Assembly: GCA_031279425.1 (NCBI GenBank)
Contig: JAITIQ010000235.1
Coordinates: 1 to 43,678, forward strand
Length of the DNA stretch: 43,678 bases
Direction: 5' to 3'
DNA from: Accumulibacter sp.
GTDB lineage: Bacteria > Pseudomonadota > Gammaproteobacteria > Burkholderiales > Rhodocyclaceae
Shown here: positions 7,869-16,651 of the stretch, piece by piece
Layout of the letters: every line of letters begins with the position of its first letter
Position numbering within the stretch: position 1 is the stretch's first letter
Made by a program: the position numbers and the translations under genes
Notes under the pieces: model-generated
Seen by the model: only the letters and a program-made list of their open reading frames with translations
What the model was told of the DNA's origin: nothing
Database searches by the model: none

Positions 7869-8402
7869 ATGAATATCTTCAAAAGAGATGCCACGCTGCA
7901 CGAATTCCAGTGGGAAAACCTGGGCGACGTCAAGGAAGGCCGGGGCGACCTGGGCGATGAAATGCCGGTTCTCGTCTATCGGCTCATGCAGTACACCATG
8001 CTGGATGTCCTTTCCAAGGATTTCGGAGCCGACAAGGCCAATGAGTATTTCGTGCGCGCCGGTCACCTGGCCGGCACGGAATTCGCCAGGAACGTGCTGG
8101 ACCTCTCGGTCGATTTCAACTTGTTCACCGCCAATCTCCAGATGGCGCTCAAGGATCTCAAGATCGGCATCCTGCGCCTGGAAGCCTTCGATCCCGACAC
8201 CGGCAACATTGTTCTCACGGTAGGCCAGGATCTGGACTGCAGCGGTCTGCCGATCACCAACGAAACGGTCTGCAACTATGATGAAGGGTTCATCTCGGGT
8301 ATTCTCGAAGCCTATACCGGCAAAAAATACCTCGTCAAGGAAATCGATTGCTGGGCCAACGGCGACAGGATTTGCCGGTTCAGCGGTTCCGTCGTCGCCT
8401 GA
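7869..8402 (+). CDS. V4R-domain sensor protein
   Basis: 177 residues from ATG 7869, preceded by a strong AAGGAGG. The C-terminal half (residues ~110-175) is a V4R (4-vinyl reductase) domain: CNYDEGFISGILEAYTG, then the Cys-containing tail EIDCWANGDRICRF, which is typical of V4R domains in XylR/DmpR-type activators and BchJ. The N-terminal part is a helical dimerisation-like region. V4R modules bind small hydrophobic or aromatic ligands, or a metal through conserved cysteines. There is no output domain, so it is a stand-alone sensor. A diguanylate cyclase begins 44 bp later on the same strand, so a sensor-cyclase pair is likely. Domain call firm; ligand unknown. Confidence 0.8.
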   Translation: MNIFKRDATLHEFQWENLGDVKEGRGDLGDEMPVLVYRLMQYTMLDVLSKDFGADKANEYFVRAGHLAGTEFARNVLDLSVDFNLFTANLQMALKDLKIGILRLEAFDPDTGNIVLTVGQDLDCSGLPITNETVCNYDEGFISGILEAYTGKKYLVKEIDCWANGDRICRFSGSVVA

Positions 8403-8445
8403 TGCGCCCTCTCACGACTGAAAAAGACGGAAAGGCAGGAAAAAC

Positions 8446-9705
8446 ATTTCCAATCCGGTTGCCGACAAGCTGTTTACCTATCTGCGCGATGTTTTGTACT
8501 ATCCAAATCGCGCGCGGCTTGACCCTGCGTCTCTGCCCGCGGACTTCAGGGAACTCGGGGAGGGGCTCGTTTATTTCGCGGAAATGCTGGGCGAAGTCCG
8601 GGTAATCGCCCGCTCTCTTTCCCGCGGCGATCTTTCCGGCCCGCTGCCCAAACCCGACAATGAACTGGGATCCCACCTGAAATCCCTCCACGCCACGCTC
8701 AAACACCTGACCTGGCAGGCGCGGGAAGTGGCGGCCGGAGATTACAACCAGCACGTCGATTTCATGGGAGAGTTCGCCGAAGCGTTCAATCAGATGATCG
8801 TCCAGTTGAAAGAACAGCGAGACGACCTGCTGAGCAAGATCGAGAGCAATCAACTGCAACAGCAGCGCCTGGAGCGCAGCAACGACATTTTCAAGACCAT
8901 CACGCGCCAGATTTCGGAATGGATCCTGGTGATCGACCGGAAGACGGGAGAACTCCTGTTTACCAACCATCCCATCGAGTACCATCTGTCCAGCAACGTT
9001 TTCGAATCCCAGTTCTATAGCGCTCTGCTGGATCATGCAAAACAAGTCGTGGAGAGCGATGCGCCGAAGATCGAAGAATTGCCGCTGACCGGTGACGAGC
9101 CGGCCCGCTGGTTTTCGGTCATGTTCTATACCATGCGCTGGTACGAACGTGACGCCGTGCTGGCCCTGCTGATGGACATCACCGACAGCAAGGCCCAGAT
9201 CAAGAAACTCGAGGACACCGCGTACCGCGACATGTTGACCGGCACGTACAACCGTCATTACGGCATGAAGCTCCTGAACGAATGGCTGGAACAGCGCATT
9301 CCTTTCGCGATCTGTTTTGTCGACATGGATCGCCTCAAATGGGTCAACGACGTTTTCGGCCACCTGGAAGGCGACCGCTACATCCTTCAGGTGACGAACC
9401 TGCTGCAGACCTTCTCGGCGAACGCCTGTGTGTGCCGGCTGGGCGGCGACGAATTCATGGTGCTGGTTCCCGGTGTATCCGGGAAGGCCGCGGAAGCCCG
9501 TCTGGGGGTCTTGCGGGATGGTCTCGTCGCCAGGGATCACAAAATGGAGGACGGCCAGACCTATCAGTGCAGCATCAGTTTCGGCATCGTCGAAGTCGCG
9601 GAAGACAACACCGTCTCGGCCGTCGATCTCCTGTCCCTGGCGGACGAAAGGATGTACGCCTACAAAAAGGCGCACAAGGCCGTCTATCGCGAGAGGCCGG
9701 CCTGA
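8446..9705 (+). CDS. Diguanylate cyclase (PAS-like + GGDEF), probable ATT start
   Basis: About 419 residues. The frame is open back to a stop at 8419-8421. The natural N-terminus appears to be ATT 8446, encoding (M)SNPVADKLFTYLRDVLYYPN, 5 bp after AGGA at 8437-8440; related cyclases begin the same way. TTG 8494 is the only other start nearby and would cut into this conserved N-terminus. Order of parts: HAMP-like helical region (~residues 50-130), coiled coil, PAS-like region (~150-235), and a GGDEF domain (~250-415) with RLGGDEFMVLV intact. The residues just upstream of the signature do not form an RxxD inhibitory site, so product feedback may be absent. It makes c-di-GMP and is probably driven by the preceding V4R protein. 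Confidence 0.85.
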   Translation: MSNPVADKLFTYLRDVLYYPNRARLDPASLPADFRELGEGLVYFAEMLGEVRVIARSLSRGDLSGPLPKPDNELGSHLKSLHATLKHLTWQAREVAAGDYNQHVDFMGEFAEAFNQMIVQLKEQRDDLLSKIESNQLQQQRLERSNDIFKTITRQISEWILVIDRKTGELLFTNHPIEYHLSSNVFESQFYSALLDHAKQVVESDAPKIEELPLTGDEPARWFSVMFYTMRWYERDAVLALLMDITDSKAQIKKLEDTAYRDMLTGTYNRHYGMKLLNEWLEQRIPFAICFVDMDRLKWVNDVFGHLEGDRYILQVTNLLQTFSANACVCRLGGDEFMVLVPGVSGKAAEARLGVLRDGLVARDHKMEDGQTYQCSISFGIVEVAEDNTVSAVDLLSLADERMYAYKKAHKAVYRERPA

Positions 9706-9713
9706 AGCGGGAA

Positions 9714-10433
9714 TCAGGCCAGGCCGCGAATCCACACCGAATACAATTGGTCAGCCAGGCGGCGCAAGGCAGGCAGCCGATCAGGAATCCGGCGCCGTAT
9801 CTCATCCGGCGTCTCCACGCTGTCCGGCAGGGAAGCGAGGCCGCGGGTCTCGTTTTCCCAGTGCTCGCACCACGTCCCGATCATGGCTTCGGTCATTTCC
9901 ACGTGACATTGCATGGCCAGGTGCGGGCCCAGCGCGAACATCTGATTGGCGCAGAACCGACTCGTCAACAGACGCGTAGCGCCAGGCGGAATGCTGAAGG
10001 TCTCGCCATGCCACTGAAAGACCGGGACCGATCCCGATTCGTCGGCGACCGGGCCGAACCATCGTTTCGCCTCGTCACCGGGATCGATCCGGGCCGTTCC
10101 CCAGCCGATCTCCTGGACCGGATTGCGGATGACCTCGCCGCCCAGCGCCCTGCTCATCAACTGGCCGCCCAGGCAATGTCCGATCACCGGCACACGAGCG
10201 GCGACGGCCTGGCGGATCAGCGCCAGGATTTTCCCGATCCACGGCAAGGGATCATTGACGCTGATGGTTCCGCCCATCAGGCAGATTCCGGAAAACGGAG
10301 CGGCGGAGTCCGGCACGGTTTCTCCTTCGTCGATCCGGATCAGTTTCCAGGGAATCGAGCGCGCGTCGAGGAATGTGGCAAAATATCCCGGCTCTTCCGT
10401 CCGAGTAAAACGAAAAATGGCAACGGATTTCAT
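9714..10433 (-). CDS. Class I glutamine amidotransferase-like protein
   Basis: 239 residues from ATG 10433 (ATG 10451 in frame would add six). It has the GATase1 fold of GuaA-like and YfeJ-type proteins: LMGGTISVND for the oxyanion strand, the nucleophile elbow GHCLGGQL, and the His/Glu pair in QCHVEMTE. No synthetase domain is attached, so it is a free-standing glutaminase or gamma-glutamyl hydrolase-type enzyme acting in the cytoplasm. It converges on the diguanylate cyclase with only 8 bp between stops. It diverges from the protease gene with start codons that abut or overlap at a CATG. The substrate cannot be told from sequence. Confidence 0.82.
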   Translation of the reverse strand: MKSVAIFRFTRTEEPGYFATFLDARSIPWKLIRIDEGETVPDSAAPFSGICLMGGTISVNDPLPWIGKILALIRQAVAARVPVIGHCLGGQLMSRALGGEVIRNPVQEIGWGTARIDPGDEAKRWFGPVADESGSVPVFQWHGETFSIPPGATRLLTSRFCANQMFALGPHLAMQCHVEMTEAMIGTWCEHWENETRGLASLPDSVETPDEIRRRIPDRLPALRRLADQLYSVWIRGLA

Positions 10434-11124
10434 GACGCGATCTCTCGACATGACACGATTTCTCAGGGTGGCGCTCGATTGTAGACGAAACCTGGCGCGT
10501 ACTCTATGCCTGACCGCGGCCTGTTGGCCCCTCCTCGCCTGCGGCGCGGACGTCGGGCTGGCGGGGCTCTTTCCCGGCAAGGTCCTGCTGACCATCAACG
10601 GCGGGGCTCCGCGTACCGTCGCCGTAGGCGCGACGACCGGCGAGGGCGTCAAGGTCTTGGCCGTCGAGGGCGACACCGCGACGCTCGAAATCGACGGCAG
10701 GAGGCGCGTGCTGCGGGTCGGACAGAATGTCGCGGCGCAGCCTTCGGGCAAGGGACCGGCAAAAATCGTGCTGACCGCCGATGCGCAGGGGCATTTCTAC
10801 ACCACCGGAAAGATCAACGGAACGAGTGTCCGTTTCGTCGTCGACACGGGCGCCACGCTGATCGCCCTCGGCGCGAGCGATGCGCGGCGGATCGGTCTCG
10901 ACCCGAACAAGGGGGCGAAGGGCTACGTCAACACCGCCAACGGCCAGGCTTTGGCCTCGAGGCTCAAGCTCGATACCGTGCGCGTGGGCGATGTCACGCT
11001 GAACAACATCGATGCCGTGGTGCTCCAGCATGAACTGTCGCCGGCGCTGCTCGGCATGAGTTTCCTGAACCGCATGGAAATGCAGCGCAGCGCGGGAACC
11101 ATGACCCTGATCAAGCGTTATTAG
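10432..11124 (+). CDS. Retropepsin-like aspartic protease (TIGR02281 type), secreted
   Basis: 230 residues from ATG 10432; ATG 10450 is an in-frame alternative and no strong ribosome-binding site decides. An N-terminal signal peptide runs to about residue 40 and ends near LLACGAD, possibly a lipobox-like LLAC-G. The C-terminal ~120 residues are a clan AA aspartic protease: FVVDTGATLIALG carries the catalytic DTG, followed by the family's ADARRIGL-like helix and a final LLGMSFLNRM strand. Single-domain retropepsins of this type are common in proteobacteria, sit in the periplasm or membrane, and probably act as dimers. Natural substrates are unknown. Confidence 0.8.
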   Translation: MTRSLDMTRFLRVALDCRRNLARTLCLTAACWPLLACGADVGLAGLFPGKVLLTINGGAPRTVAVGATTGEGVKVLAVEGDTATLEIDGRRRVLRVGQNVAAQPSGKGPAKIVLTADAQGHFYTTGKINGTSVRFVVDTGATLIALGASDARRIGLDPNKGAKGYVNTANGQALASRLKLDTVRVGDVTLNNIDAVVLQHELSPALLGMSFLNRMEMQRSAGTMTLIKRY

Positions 11125-11165
11125 CCGTCAACGCCGGATTCGAGGAAGAAGACTGCTCCGGAAAA

Positions 11166-11759
11166 ATGAATCTGGATCGTCTGCGTTCGTCGTTGTCGAG
11201 GCAGCCGTCAAGCGGCGGGGCCGTCGTCGAAAGCGGAGCGCAAACGCGGGAATCCGTCGCGGCCGCCGTGCTCTTCCCCATCGTTCTGCGCGAAAACGAG
11301 CCAACCGTCCTCTTGACGCGGCGCACGGAGCACCTGCGCGACCACGCCGGGCAGATCAGTTTTCCGGGCGGTCGCGTTGAAGCCGGCGACGCCTCGCCCG
11401 TGGATACCGCCTTGCGCGAGGCGCGCGAGGAAATTGGCCTGGAGTCCCGCCATGTCGAGATTGCCGGCTTTCTGCCGGAGTACCGGACCGCGACCGGATA
11501 CCGGATCACCCCCGTCGTCGGTTTCCTGACACCCCCCTTCGCAACGCGCCCCGACCCCTGCGAGGTGGCGGAAATTTTCGAGGCGCCGCTCGCCTTCCTG
11601 CTCGACCCGGCCAATCACCGGCGCTATTCGCGCGCGTACCGCGGCAGGACGCGCCATTTCTTCGCCGTGCCCTACGGACGCCATTTCATCTGGGGCGCGA
11701 CGGCGGGGATCATCGTCTCGCTGACGCGGGCGATGGCTGTAAAAGACGACCCTCCCTGA
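11166..11759 (+). CDS. Nudix hydrolase, CoA pyrophosphatase (NudL-like)
   Basis: 197 residues from ATG 11166. The Nudix box is complete: GGRVEAGDASPVDTALREAR followed by EEIGLE. Ahead of it is LLTRRTEHLRDHAGQISFPG, the signature that marks CoA pyrophosphatases of the NudL/YeaB group. These enzymes split CoA and its derivatives into phosphopantetheine and 3',5'-ADP in the cytoplasm. Length and motif order are normal. The gene follows the protease by 41 bp and converges on clpA. Confidence 0.88.
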   Translation: MNLDRLRSSLSRQPSSGGAVVESGAQTRESVAAAVLFPIVLRENEPTVLLTRRTEHLRDHAGQISFPGGRVEAGDASPVDTALREAREEIGLESRHVEIAGFLPEYRTATGYRITPVVGFLTPPFATRPDPCEVAEIFEAPLAFLLDPANHRRYSRAYRGRTRHFFAVPYGRHFIWGATAGIIVSLTRAMAVKDDPP

Positions 11760-11817
11760 TTGCGGTCCTCCGAGACCGGCACACGGGATTTGGCCTGCGC
11801 ATGGCCCGGTTTTATCG

Positions 11818-14070
11818 TCAGCCGATGGTCTCGGCTTCCTCCACGAAAACCAGCCGCACCTTGCCTTCGTCGTCCAGATCGACCGTGACGTGGCCGCCGT
11901 GGGCCAAGCGGCCGAACAATAGCTCGTCGGCGAGCGCCGCCCGGATCGTGTCCTGGATCAGCCGGGCCATCGGCCGGGCGCCCATCAGCGGATCGAAACC
12001 CTTGCTGGCCAGATGCTCCTTCAAGCACTCGGTGAAGACCGCTTCCACCTTTTTCTCGTGCAACTGTTCTTCGAGCTGCATCAGGAATTTGTCGACGACG
12101 CGCAGGATCACGTCGTGGTCGAGCGCCTGGAACGAGATGACGGCATCCAGCCGGTTGCGGAATTCTGGCGTGAATAGACGCTTGATTTCACCCATCTCGT
12201 CGCCGGCCTCGCGTCTGCCGGTAAATCCCATCGTCGCCTTCTGGATCGCTTCCTGGCCGGCGTTGGTGGTCATGATGATGACCACGTTGCGGAAATCCGC
12301 GCGGCGTCCGTTGTTGTCGGTCAGCGTCCCGTGGTCCATGACTTGCAGCAGGATGCCGTAGATGTCCGGATGCGCCTTTTCGATCTCGTCGAACAGCAGC
12401 ACGCAGTAGGGTTTCTTGGTGACGGCTTCGGTCAACTGGCCGCCCTGGTCGAAGCCGACATAGCCGGGCGGCGCGCCAATGAGGCGCGAGACGGCGTGCC
12501 GTTCCAGGTATTCCGACATGTCGAAGCGCAGCAGATCGACACCCAGGCAATAGGCGAGCTGCCTCGCCACCTCGGTCTTGCCGACGCCGGTCGGTCCGGA
12601 GAACAGGAAGCAGCCGATCGGTCTGCCCGGCGCGCCGAGCCCGGAACGGGCCATCTTGATGGCGCGGGCCAGGGCGTCGATTGCCGGGTCCTGCCCGAAG
12701 ACGACGGCTTTCAGGTCGCGGTCGAGGTTTCTCAGCGAATTGCGGTCGTCGTTCGACACCCGGGAAGACGGGACGCGCGCGATTTTCGCGATGACTTCCT
12801 CGATGTCCTGTTTGCCGATGATTTTCTTCTGCTTCGATTTGGGCAGGATGCGCTGGGCTGCTCCGGCTTCGTCGATGACGTCGATGGCCTTGTCCGGCAG
12901 GTGCCGGTCGGTGATGAAGCGCACCGAAAGATCGACGGCCGAGGTGATCGCCGCCGACGAATATTTGATGCCGTGGTGCGACTCGAAGCGGGATTTGAGG
13001 CCCCTCAGAATCTCGATCGTGTCGTCGGCGGACGGCTCGCCGACGTCGATCTTCTGGAAGCGGCGCGACAGCGCATGATCCTTCTCGAAGATCACCCGGT
13101 ATTCGTTGTACGTGGTGGCGCCGATGCACTTCAACTGGCCGGTCGACAACGCCGGCTTCAACAGGTTGGAAGCGTCGAGCGTGCCGCCCGAAGCCGAACC
13201 CGCGCCGATCAGCGTATGGATCTCGTCGATGAACAGAATGACGTTGGGGTTATCGCTCAGCTGCTTGATGACCGCCTTCAGGCGCTGCTCGAAATCGCCG
13301 CGGTATTTCGTCCCGGCCAGCAGCGCGCCCATGTCCAGCGCGTACACCTTCGCTTCGGCCAGCACTTCCGGAACGTCCCGCTCGACGAGCCGCCGGGCCA
13401 GCCCTTCGGCGATCGCCGTCTTGCCGACCCCCGCCTCGCCGACCAGCAGGGGGTTGTTCTTGCGCCGCCGGCACAGCGTCCGAATGACGCGTTCCAGCTC
13501 GTTGGCGCGGCCGATCAGAGGATCGATCTTCCCCTGCTGCGCCAGCGCATTCAGATTGCTGGTGAAGCTTTCCAGCGAACTCGGGACCGTCTGCGGTTCG
13601 CCTTCGCTCTCCGGCTCGCCGCGCGCGGGCTGCGGTGGGACCTTGCCGATGCCATGCGAGATGAAATTGACCACGTCCAGACGCGTGATGCCCTGCTTCT
13701 GCAGATAATGGACGGCATACGAATCCTTTTCGCCGAAGATGGCGACCAGCACGTTGGCTCCGTTGACTTCCTTTCTCCCCGACGACTGGACATGCAGAAT
13801 GGCGCGCTGGATGACGCGTTGGAATCCGAGCGTGGGCTGCGTCTCGATATCTTCCCTGCCCGGGATCGACGGCGAATGCTCCTGAATGAAATACCCCAGA
13901 TCCTTGCGCAGTCGTTCGAGGTTTCCGCCACAGGCGCGCAAGGTCTCGGCGGCCGAGGGATTGTCGAGCAGCGCGAGCAGAAGGTGTTCGACGGTGATGA
14001 ACTCGTGGCGCTTCTGCCTGGCTTCGACGAAGGCCGTGTGCAGGCTGTCTTCAAGTTCCCGCGCGATCAT
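11818..14070 (-). CDS. clpA: ATP-dependent Clp protease ATP-binding subunit ClpA
   Basis: 750 residues from ATG 14070, with GGAGG upstream in the clpS-clpA junction; the longer upstream frame is the clpS region read in another phase. Domains: N-domain (~1-145) binding ClpS, first AAA+ with GEAGVGKT and FIDEIHTLIGAG, second AAA+ with GPTGVGKT and LFDEIEKAHPDI, and a C-terminal D2 small domain. It unfolds proteins for ClpP, including N-end-rule substrates delivered by ClpS. The gene follows clpS by one base, so they form one transcript. The family call is secure. Confidence 0.97.
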   Translation of the reverse strand: MIARELEDSLHTAFVEARQKRHEFITVEHLLLALLDNPSAAETLRACGGNLERLRKDLGYFIQEHSPSIPGREDIETQPTLGFQRVIQRAILHVQSSGRKEVNGANVLVAIFGEKDSYAVHYLQKQGITRLDVVNFISHGIGKVPPQPARGEPESEGEPQTVPSSLESFTSNLNALAQQGKIDPLIGRANELERVIRTLCRRRKNNPLLVGEAGVGKTAIAEGLARRLVERDVPEVLAEAKVYALDMGALLAGTKYRGDFEQRLKAVIKQLSDNPNVILFIDEIHTLIGAGSASGGTLDASNLLKPALSTGQLKCIGATTYNEYRVIFEKDHALSRRFQKIDVGEPSADDTIEILRGLKSRFESHHGIKYSSAAITSAVDLSVRFITDRHLPDKAIDVIDEAGAAQRILPKSKQKKIIGKQDIEEVIAKIARVPSSRVSNDDRNSLRNLDRDLKAVVFGQDPAIDALARAIKMARSGLGAPGRPIGCFLFSGPTGVGKTEVARQLAYCLGVDLLRFDMSEYLERHAVSRLIGAPPGYVGFDQGGQLTEAVTKKPYCVLLFDEIEKAHPDIYGILLQVMDHGTLTDNNGRRADFRNVVIIMTTNAGQEAIQKATMGFTGRREAGDEMGEIKRLFTPEFRNRLDAVISFQALDHDVILRVVDKFLMQLEEQLHEKKVEAVFTECLKEHLASKGFDPLMGARPMARLIQDTIRAALADELLFGRLAHGGHVTVDLDDEGKVRLVFVEEAETIG

Positions 14071-14071
14071 C

Positions 14072-14374
14072 CTAGTTTTCCTCCATGATACATGCCAGCG
14101 GATGCTGGTTTTCCCGCGCGAAATGCGACACCTGATCGACTTTCGTGGCGGCGATGTCGCGCGGATAGATACCACAAACGCCGCGTCCTTCCATGTGGAC
14201 TTTAAGCATGATTTGCGTCGCCTGTTCACGATCCATCGAAAAAAACTTCTGCAGGACGCAGACCACGAAGTCCATCGGCGTGAAATCGTCGTTGAGCAGA
14301 ACGACCGTATAAAGCGGCGGGGGCGCGAGCGTACTTTTTCGCGCTTCCAGCACCGAGCTTTCCTGTTTTGCCAT
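14072..14374 (-). CDS. clpS: ATP-dependent Clp protease adaptor ClpS
   Basis: 100 residues from ATG 14374. The core [18 protein letters not shown] contains the NDD-T/F-x-M motif that recognises N-degrons, and [17 protein letters not shown] gives the conserved second half that contacts ClpA. The N-terminal tail of ~28 residues is the disordered extension expected to enter the ClpA pore. It lies immediately upstream of clpA on the same strand and diverges from the cold-shock gene. Confidence 0.96.
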   Translation of the reverse strand: MAKQESSVLEARKSTLAPPPLYTVVLLNDDFTPMDFVVCVLQKFFSMDREQATQIMLKVHMEGRGVCGIYPRDIAATKVDQVSHFARENQHPLACIMEEN

Positions 14375-14480
14375 GGATTCATTGTAGCCGCTCGCAGCCT
14401 CCAGTGGAAACCGGAACCGCGACATGAGCCGCATTTTGCGCGGAAACCACACCTGTTGAGCGAAAGAACTTCAAAATCGC

Positions 14481-14510
14481 TTGACGCAAACGACGATACA
14501 GGGGTACAAA
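14481..14510 (+). promoter_or_regulatory. Promoter of the cold-shock gene
   Basis: TTGACG (14481-14486) and TACAAA (14505-14510) with an 18-bp spacer match sigma-70 elements. The resulting 5' leader would be about 85 nt before ATG 14601, in keeping with structured leaders of csp mRNAs. Within the leader GGGTT-ca-ACCC plus a T-rich stretch (near 14558-14587) could form a small hairpin. Confidence 0.6.
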
Positions 14511-14600
14511 GGCGGCATGTTTGGGTTTTGTAAGCAATCATTAACCAAGCATGCGTCGGGTTCAACCCCGGATCTCGTCTTTTTTTAAGGAAGTAGCAAT

Positions 14601-14804
14601 ATGGCAACTGGTACAGTCAAGTGGTTCAACGACGCCAAGGGTTTCGGATTCATCACTCCGGACGACGGCAGCGAGGATCTGTTCGCCCATTTTTCGGCGA
14701 TAACCATGAGTGGATTCAAGACCCTCAAAGAGGGCGAAAAAGTGAGCTTCGACGTCACGCAGGGACCGAAAGGCAAGCAGGCTTCAAACATCGCGCGCGC
14801 CTGA
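14601..14804 (+). CDS. Cold-shock protein (CspA family)
   Basis: 67 residues, the standard length. [16 protein letters not shown] carries RNP1 and DLFAHFSAI carries RNP2, the two single-stranded nucleic-acid-binding motifs of the OB-fold. AAGGA upstream supports the start. It acts as an RNA chaperone. It has its own promoter and an intrinsic terminator directly after, so it is monocistronic. Which csp paralogue it is cannot be told. Confidence 0.97.
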   Translation: MATGTVKWFNDAKGFGFITPDDGSEDLFAHFSAITMSGFKTLKEGEKVSFDVTQGPKGKQASNIARA

Positions 14805-14820
14805 TCTTTGGGCCGTGCTT

Positions 14821-14847
14821 AAAAACCCGCCGCAGGGCGGGTTTTTT
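14821..14847 (+). terminator. Intrinsic terminator after the cold-shock gene
   Basis: AAAACCCGCC, a GCAG loop, then GGCGGGTTTT: a GC stem extended by A-T pairs, running into seven Ts at 14841-14847. Confidence 0.9.
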
Positions 14848-14933
14848 TGTCCCTGGATTTCCCTGAACTCCCGCCGATACAAACCGGCACGTCTTCGCTA
14901 TCATGGAGGACTCGTTCGCGCCATCCGATACCC

Positions 14934-16412
14934 ATGCGCTTGCTGATTTCCCCCAGGCGGAACTGGTTCCGCGGCGTCGTTCTGGCGCTGGCGGCCTGCG
15001 CCTCGCTGGCAGGCCGCGCCCAGATCGACGAGCTGCCCGATCTGGGCGAGTCCGCGCAAGCCGAATTGTCACCGCAACTGGAACACAGGATCGGCGAGAG
15101 CATCATGAACGAGATCCGGCTGCGCGAACCCAGCTACATCGACGACCCGGAGATCGACGATTACCTCACCCATCTGGGACGCCGCCTGGTCGAAACCAGT
15201 GCCAATCCGAGCGGTAGTTTTCATTTCTTCGCCATCCGCGACGACATGGTGAACGCGTTCGCCATGTTCGGCGGATATATCGGCGTCAATACCGGCACGC
15301 TGCTCGCGGCGCAGACCGAATCGGAACTGGCCGGAGTATTGGCCCACGAAATCGCCCATGTGACGCAGAACCACATGGCGCGGCAGATCGCCAAGGAAAA
15401 GCAGAACACCATCCCGAGCCTGATCGCCATGGCCATCGGAGTGCTCGCGGCGCGCTCGAACTCTTCCGTCGCCGCGGGGGCGGTGGCCTCCGCGCAGGCC
15501 GGCCTGATCCAGGCGCAGCTCGCCTATTCCCGCGATTTCGAGCGGGAAGCCGACCGGGTCGGCTATCAAAATCTGGAGAAGGCCGGCTTCGACGTCCGTG
15601 GCATGGGCGATTTCTTCGAGCGGCTGCGGAAAGTCGGCCATCTGTATGACAACAATGCGCCCGTCTATCTCCGTTCGCATCCTCTGACCGTCGAACGCCT
15701 GTCGGACATGCAGAACCGCGCCCAGGAGGCACCGTACCGGCAGGTCGTCAGCAGTCTCGATTTTTTTCTCGTGCGCGCGAGGCTCAAGGCGCAGTCCAAA
15801 CCGCCGAGAGATGCCGCCGCCGAGTTCGAGCGCTCGTTGCGGGAAGAGAAATACGCGTCGGAAACCGCCGCGCGGTACGGCCTCGCCTACGCCCTGTTGC
15901 GCGCGCGCGATCTTCCCGGCGCCCAGCGAGCCAGCGCGCCCTTGAGTCAATCGTCGGACGCATCGCCGATGCTGGCCGGACTGATCGCGTCGATCCGCGA
16001 ACAGTCCGGCGACGTCCGGGGTGCGCAGGAAATCTACCGGCAGGCGCTGTCGCGTTTTCCCCAGGCCCGATCGCTGGTGTATGGCTACGCCGATTCTCTC
16101 CATGCGGCGGGAGCGTACCGACAGGCCCTGGCGTTCCTTGAGGAGCGGCTGGTCCGCGACTCCTCCGACTTCAAGCTTCACGGCCTCAAGGCCCGGACCC
16201 ATGCCGCGCTGGGCCAGCGCACCCAGCAGCGCCGCGCGCAGGCCGAGTATTACCTGCTCCAGGGGCGGCTCGGCGCGGCGATCGAGCAGCTCGAGTTCGC
16301 CCAGAATGAAAAGGATGGCGACTTCTTCGAGATGTCGGCGGTCGATGCGCGGTTGCGCGAACTGCGCAAGCTCCAAAGAGAGGAGGAACAGGATGGAAAA
16401 AAAGGAGGCTAG
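14934..16412 (+). CDS. bepA: Periplasmic M48 zinc metalloprotease with TPR repeats (BepA/YfgC family)
   Basis: 492 residues from ATG 14934, where a signal peptide begins (MRLLISPRRNWFRG, hydrophobic core, cleavage near GRAQ). The protease domain has H138-E139-I-A-H142 as the zinc motif and FEREAD around residue 202, whose first Glu is the third ligand. The C-terminal ~200 residues form TPR-like helical repeats (ALSRFPQARSLVYGYADSLH and similar). BepA degrades misfolded outer-membrane proteins and helps LptD assembly at the BAM complex. The length agrees with E. coli BepA. tusA follows after five bases. Confidence 0.92.
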   Translation: MRLLISPRRNWFRGVVLALAACASLAGRAQIDELPDLGESAQAELSPQLEHRIGESIMNEIRLREPSYIDDPEIDDYLTHLGRRLVETSANPSGSFHFFAIRDDMVNAFAMFGGYIGVNTGTLLAAQTESELAGVLAHEIAHVTQNHMARQIAKEKQNTIPSLIAMAIGVLAARSNSSVAAGAVASAQAGLIQAQLAYSRDFEREADRVGYQNLEKAGFDVRGMGDFFERLRKVGHLYDNNAPVYLRSHPLTVERLSDMQNRAQEAPYRQVVSSLDFFLVRARLKAQSKPPRDAAAEFERSLREEKYASETAARYGLAYALLRARDLPGAQRASAPLSQSSDASPMLAGLIASIREQSGDVRGAQEIYRQALSRFPQARSLVYGYADSLHAAGAYRQALAFLEERLVRDSSDFKLHGLKARTHAALGQRTQQRRAQAEYYLLQGRLGAAIEQLEFAQNEKDGDFFEMSAVDARLRELRKLQREEEQDGKKGG

Positions 16413-16417
16413 CGGCC

Positions 16418-16651
16418 ATGCGGGTTGATCGCGAACTGGACGTCAAGGGCCTGGCCTGTCCCTTGCCGATCCTGCGCACCAAGAAAGCGCTGGCGGAAAT
16501 GACCTCGGGGCAGATCCTGCGCGTCGTCGCGACGGACGCCCACGCGGTGAAGGATTTCCAGGCCTTCGCCCGGCAGACCGGCAACCAATTGCTATCCACC
16601 AAGGAAATCGGCGCGACCTTAGAGTTCCTTTTCAAGCGCAAACCTGATTAG
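16418..16651 (+). CDS. tusA: TusA-family sulfur carrier protein
   Basis: 77 residues from ATG 16418 with GGAGG ten bases upstream. The family signature LACPLPILRTKKAL includes the sulfur-accepting Cys14 in CPxP. The rest follows the beta-alpha-beta fold, with VVATDAHAVKDFQAFA in the middle. TusA-type proteins relay persulfide sulfur for tRNA thiolation or other sulfur transfer. In betaproteobacteria this small gene often follows the bepA-type protease, as here. The precise role within the TusA/YeeD/YedF family is not certain. Confidence 0.9.
   Translation: MRVDRELDVKGLACPLPILRTKKALAEMTSGQILRVVATDAHAVKDFQAFARQTGNQLLSTKEIGATLEFLFKRKPD

Noticed and set aside
12331-14088. 585-codon plus-strand open frame opposite clpA
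   Set aside because: Antisense of a secure clpA; composition is Arg/Gln/Asp-rich noise and nothing recognisable is encoded.
15069-16376. 435-codon minus-strand open frame opposite bepA
   Set aside because: Antisense of a complete M48 protease with zinc motif and TPR tail.
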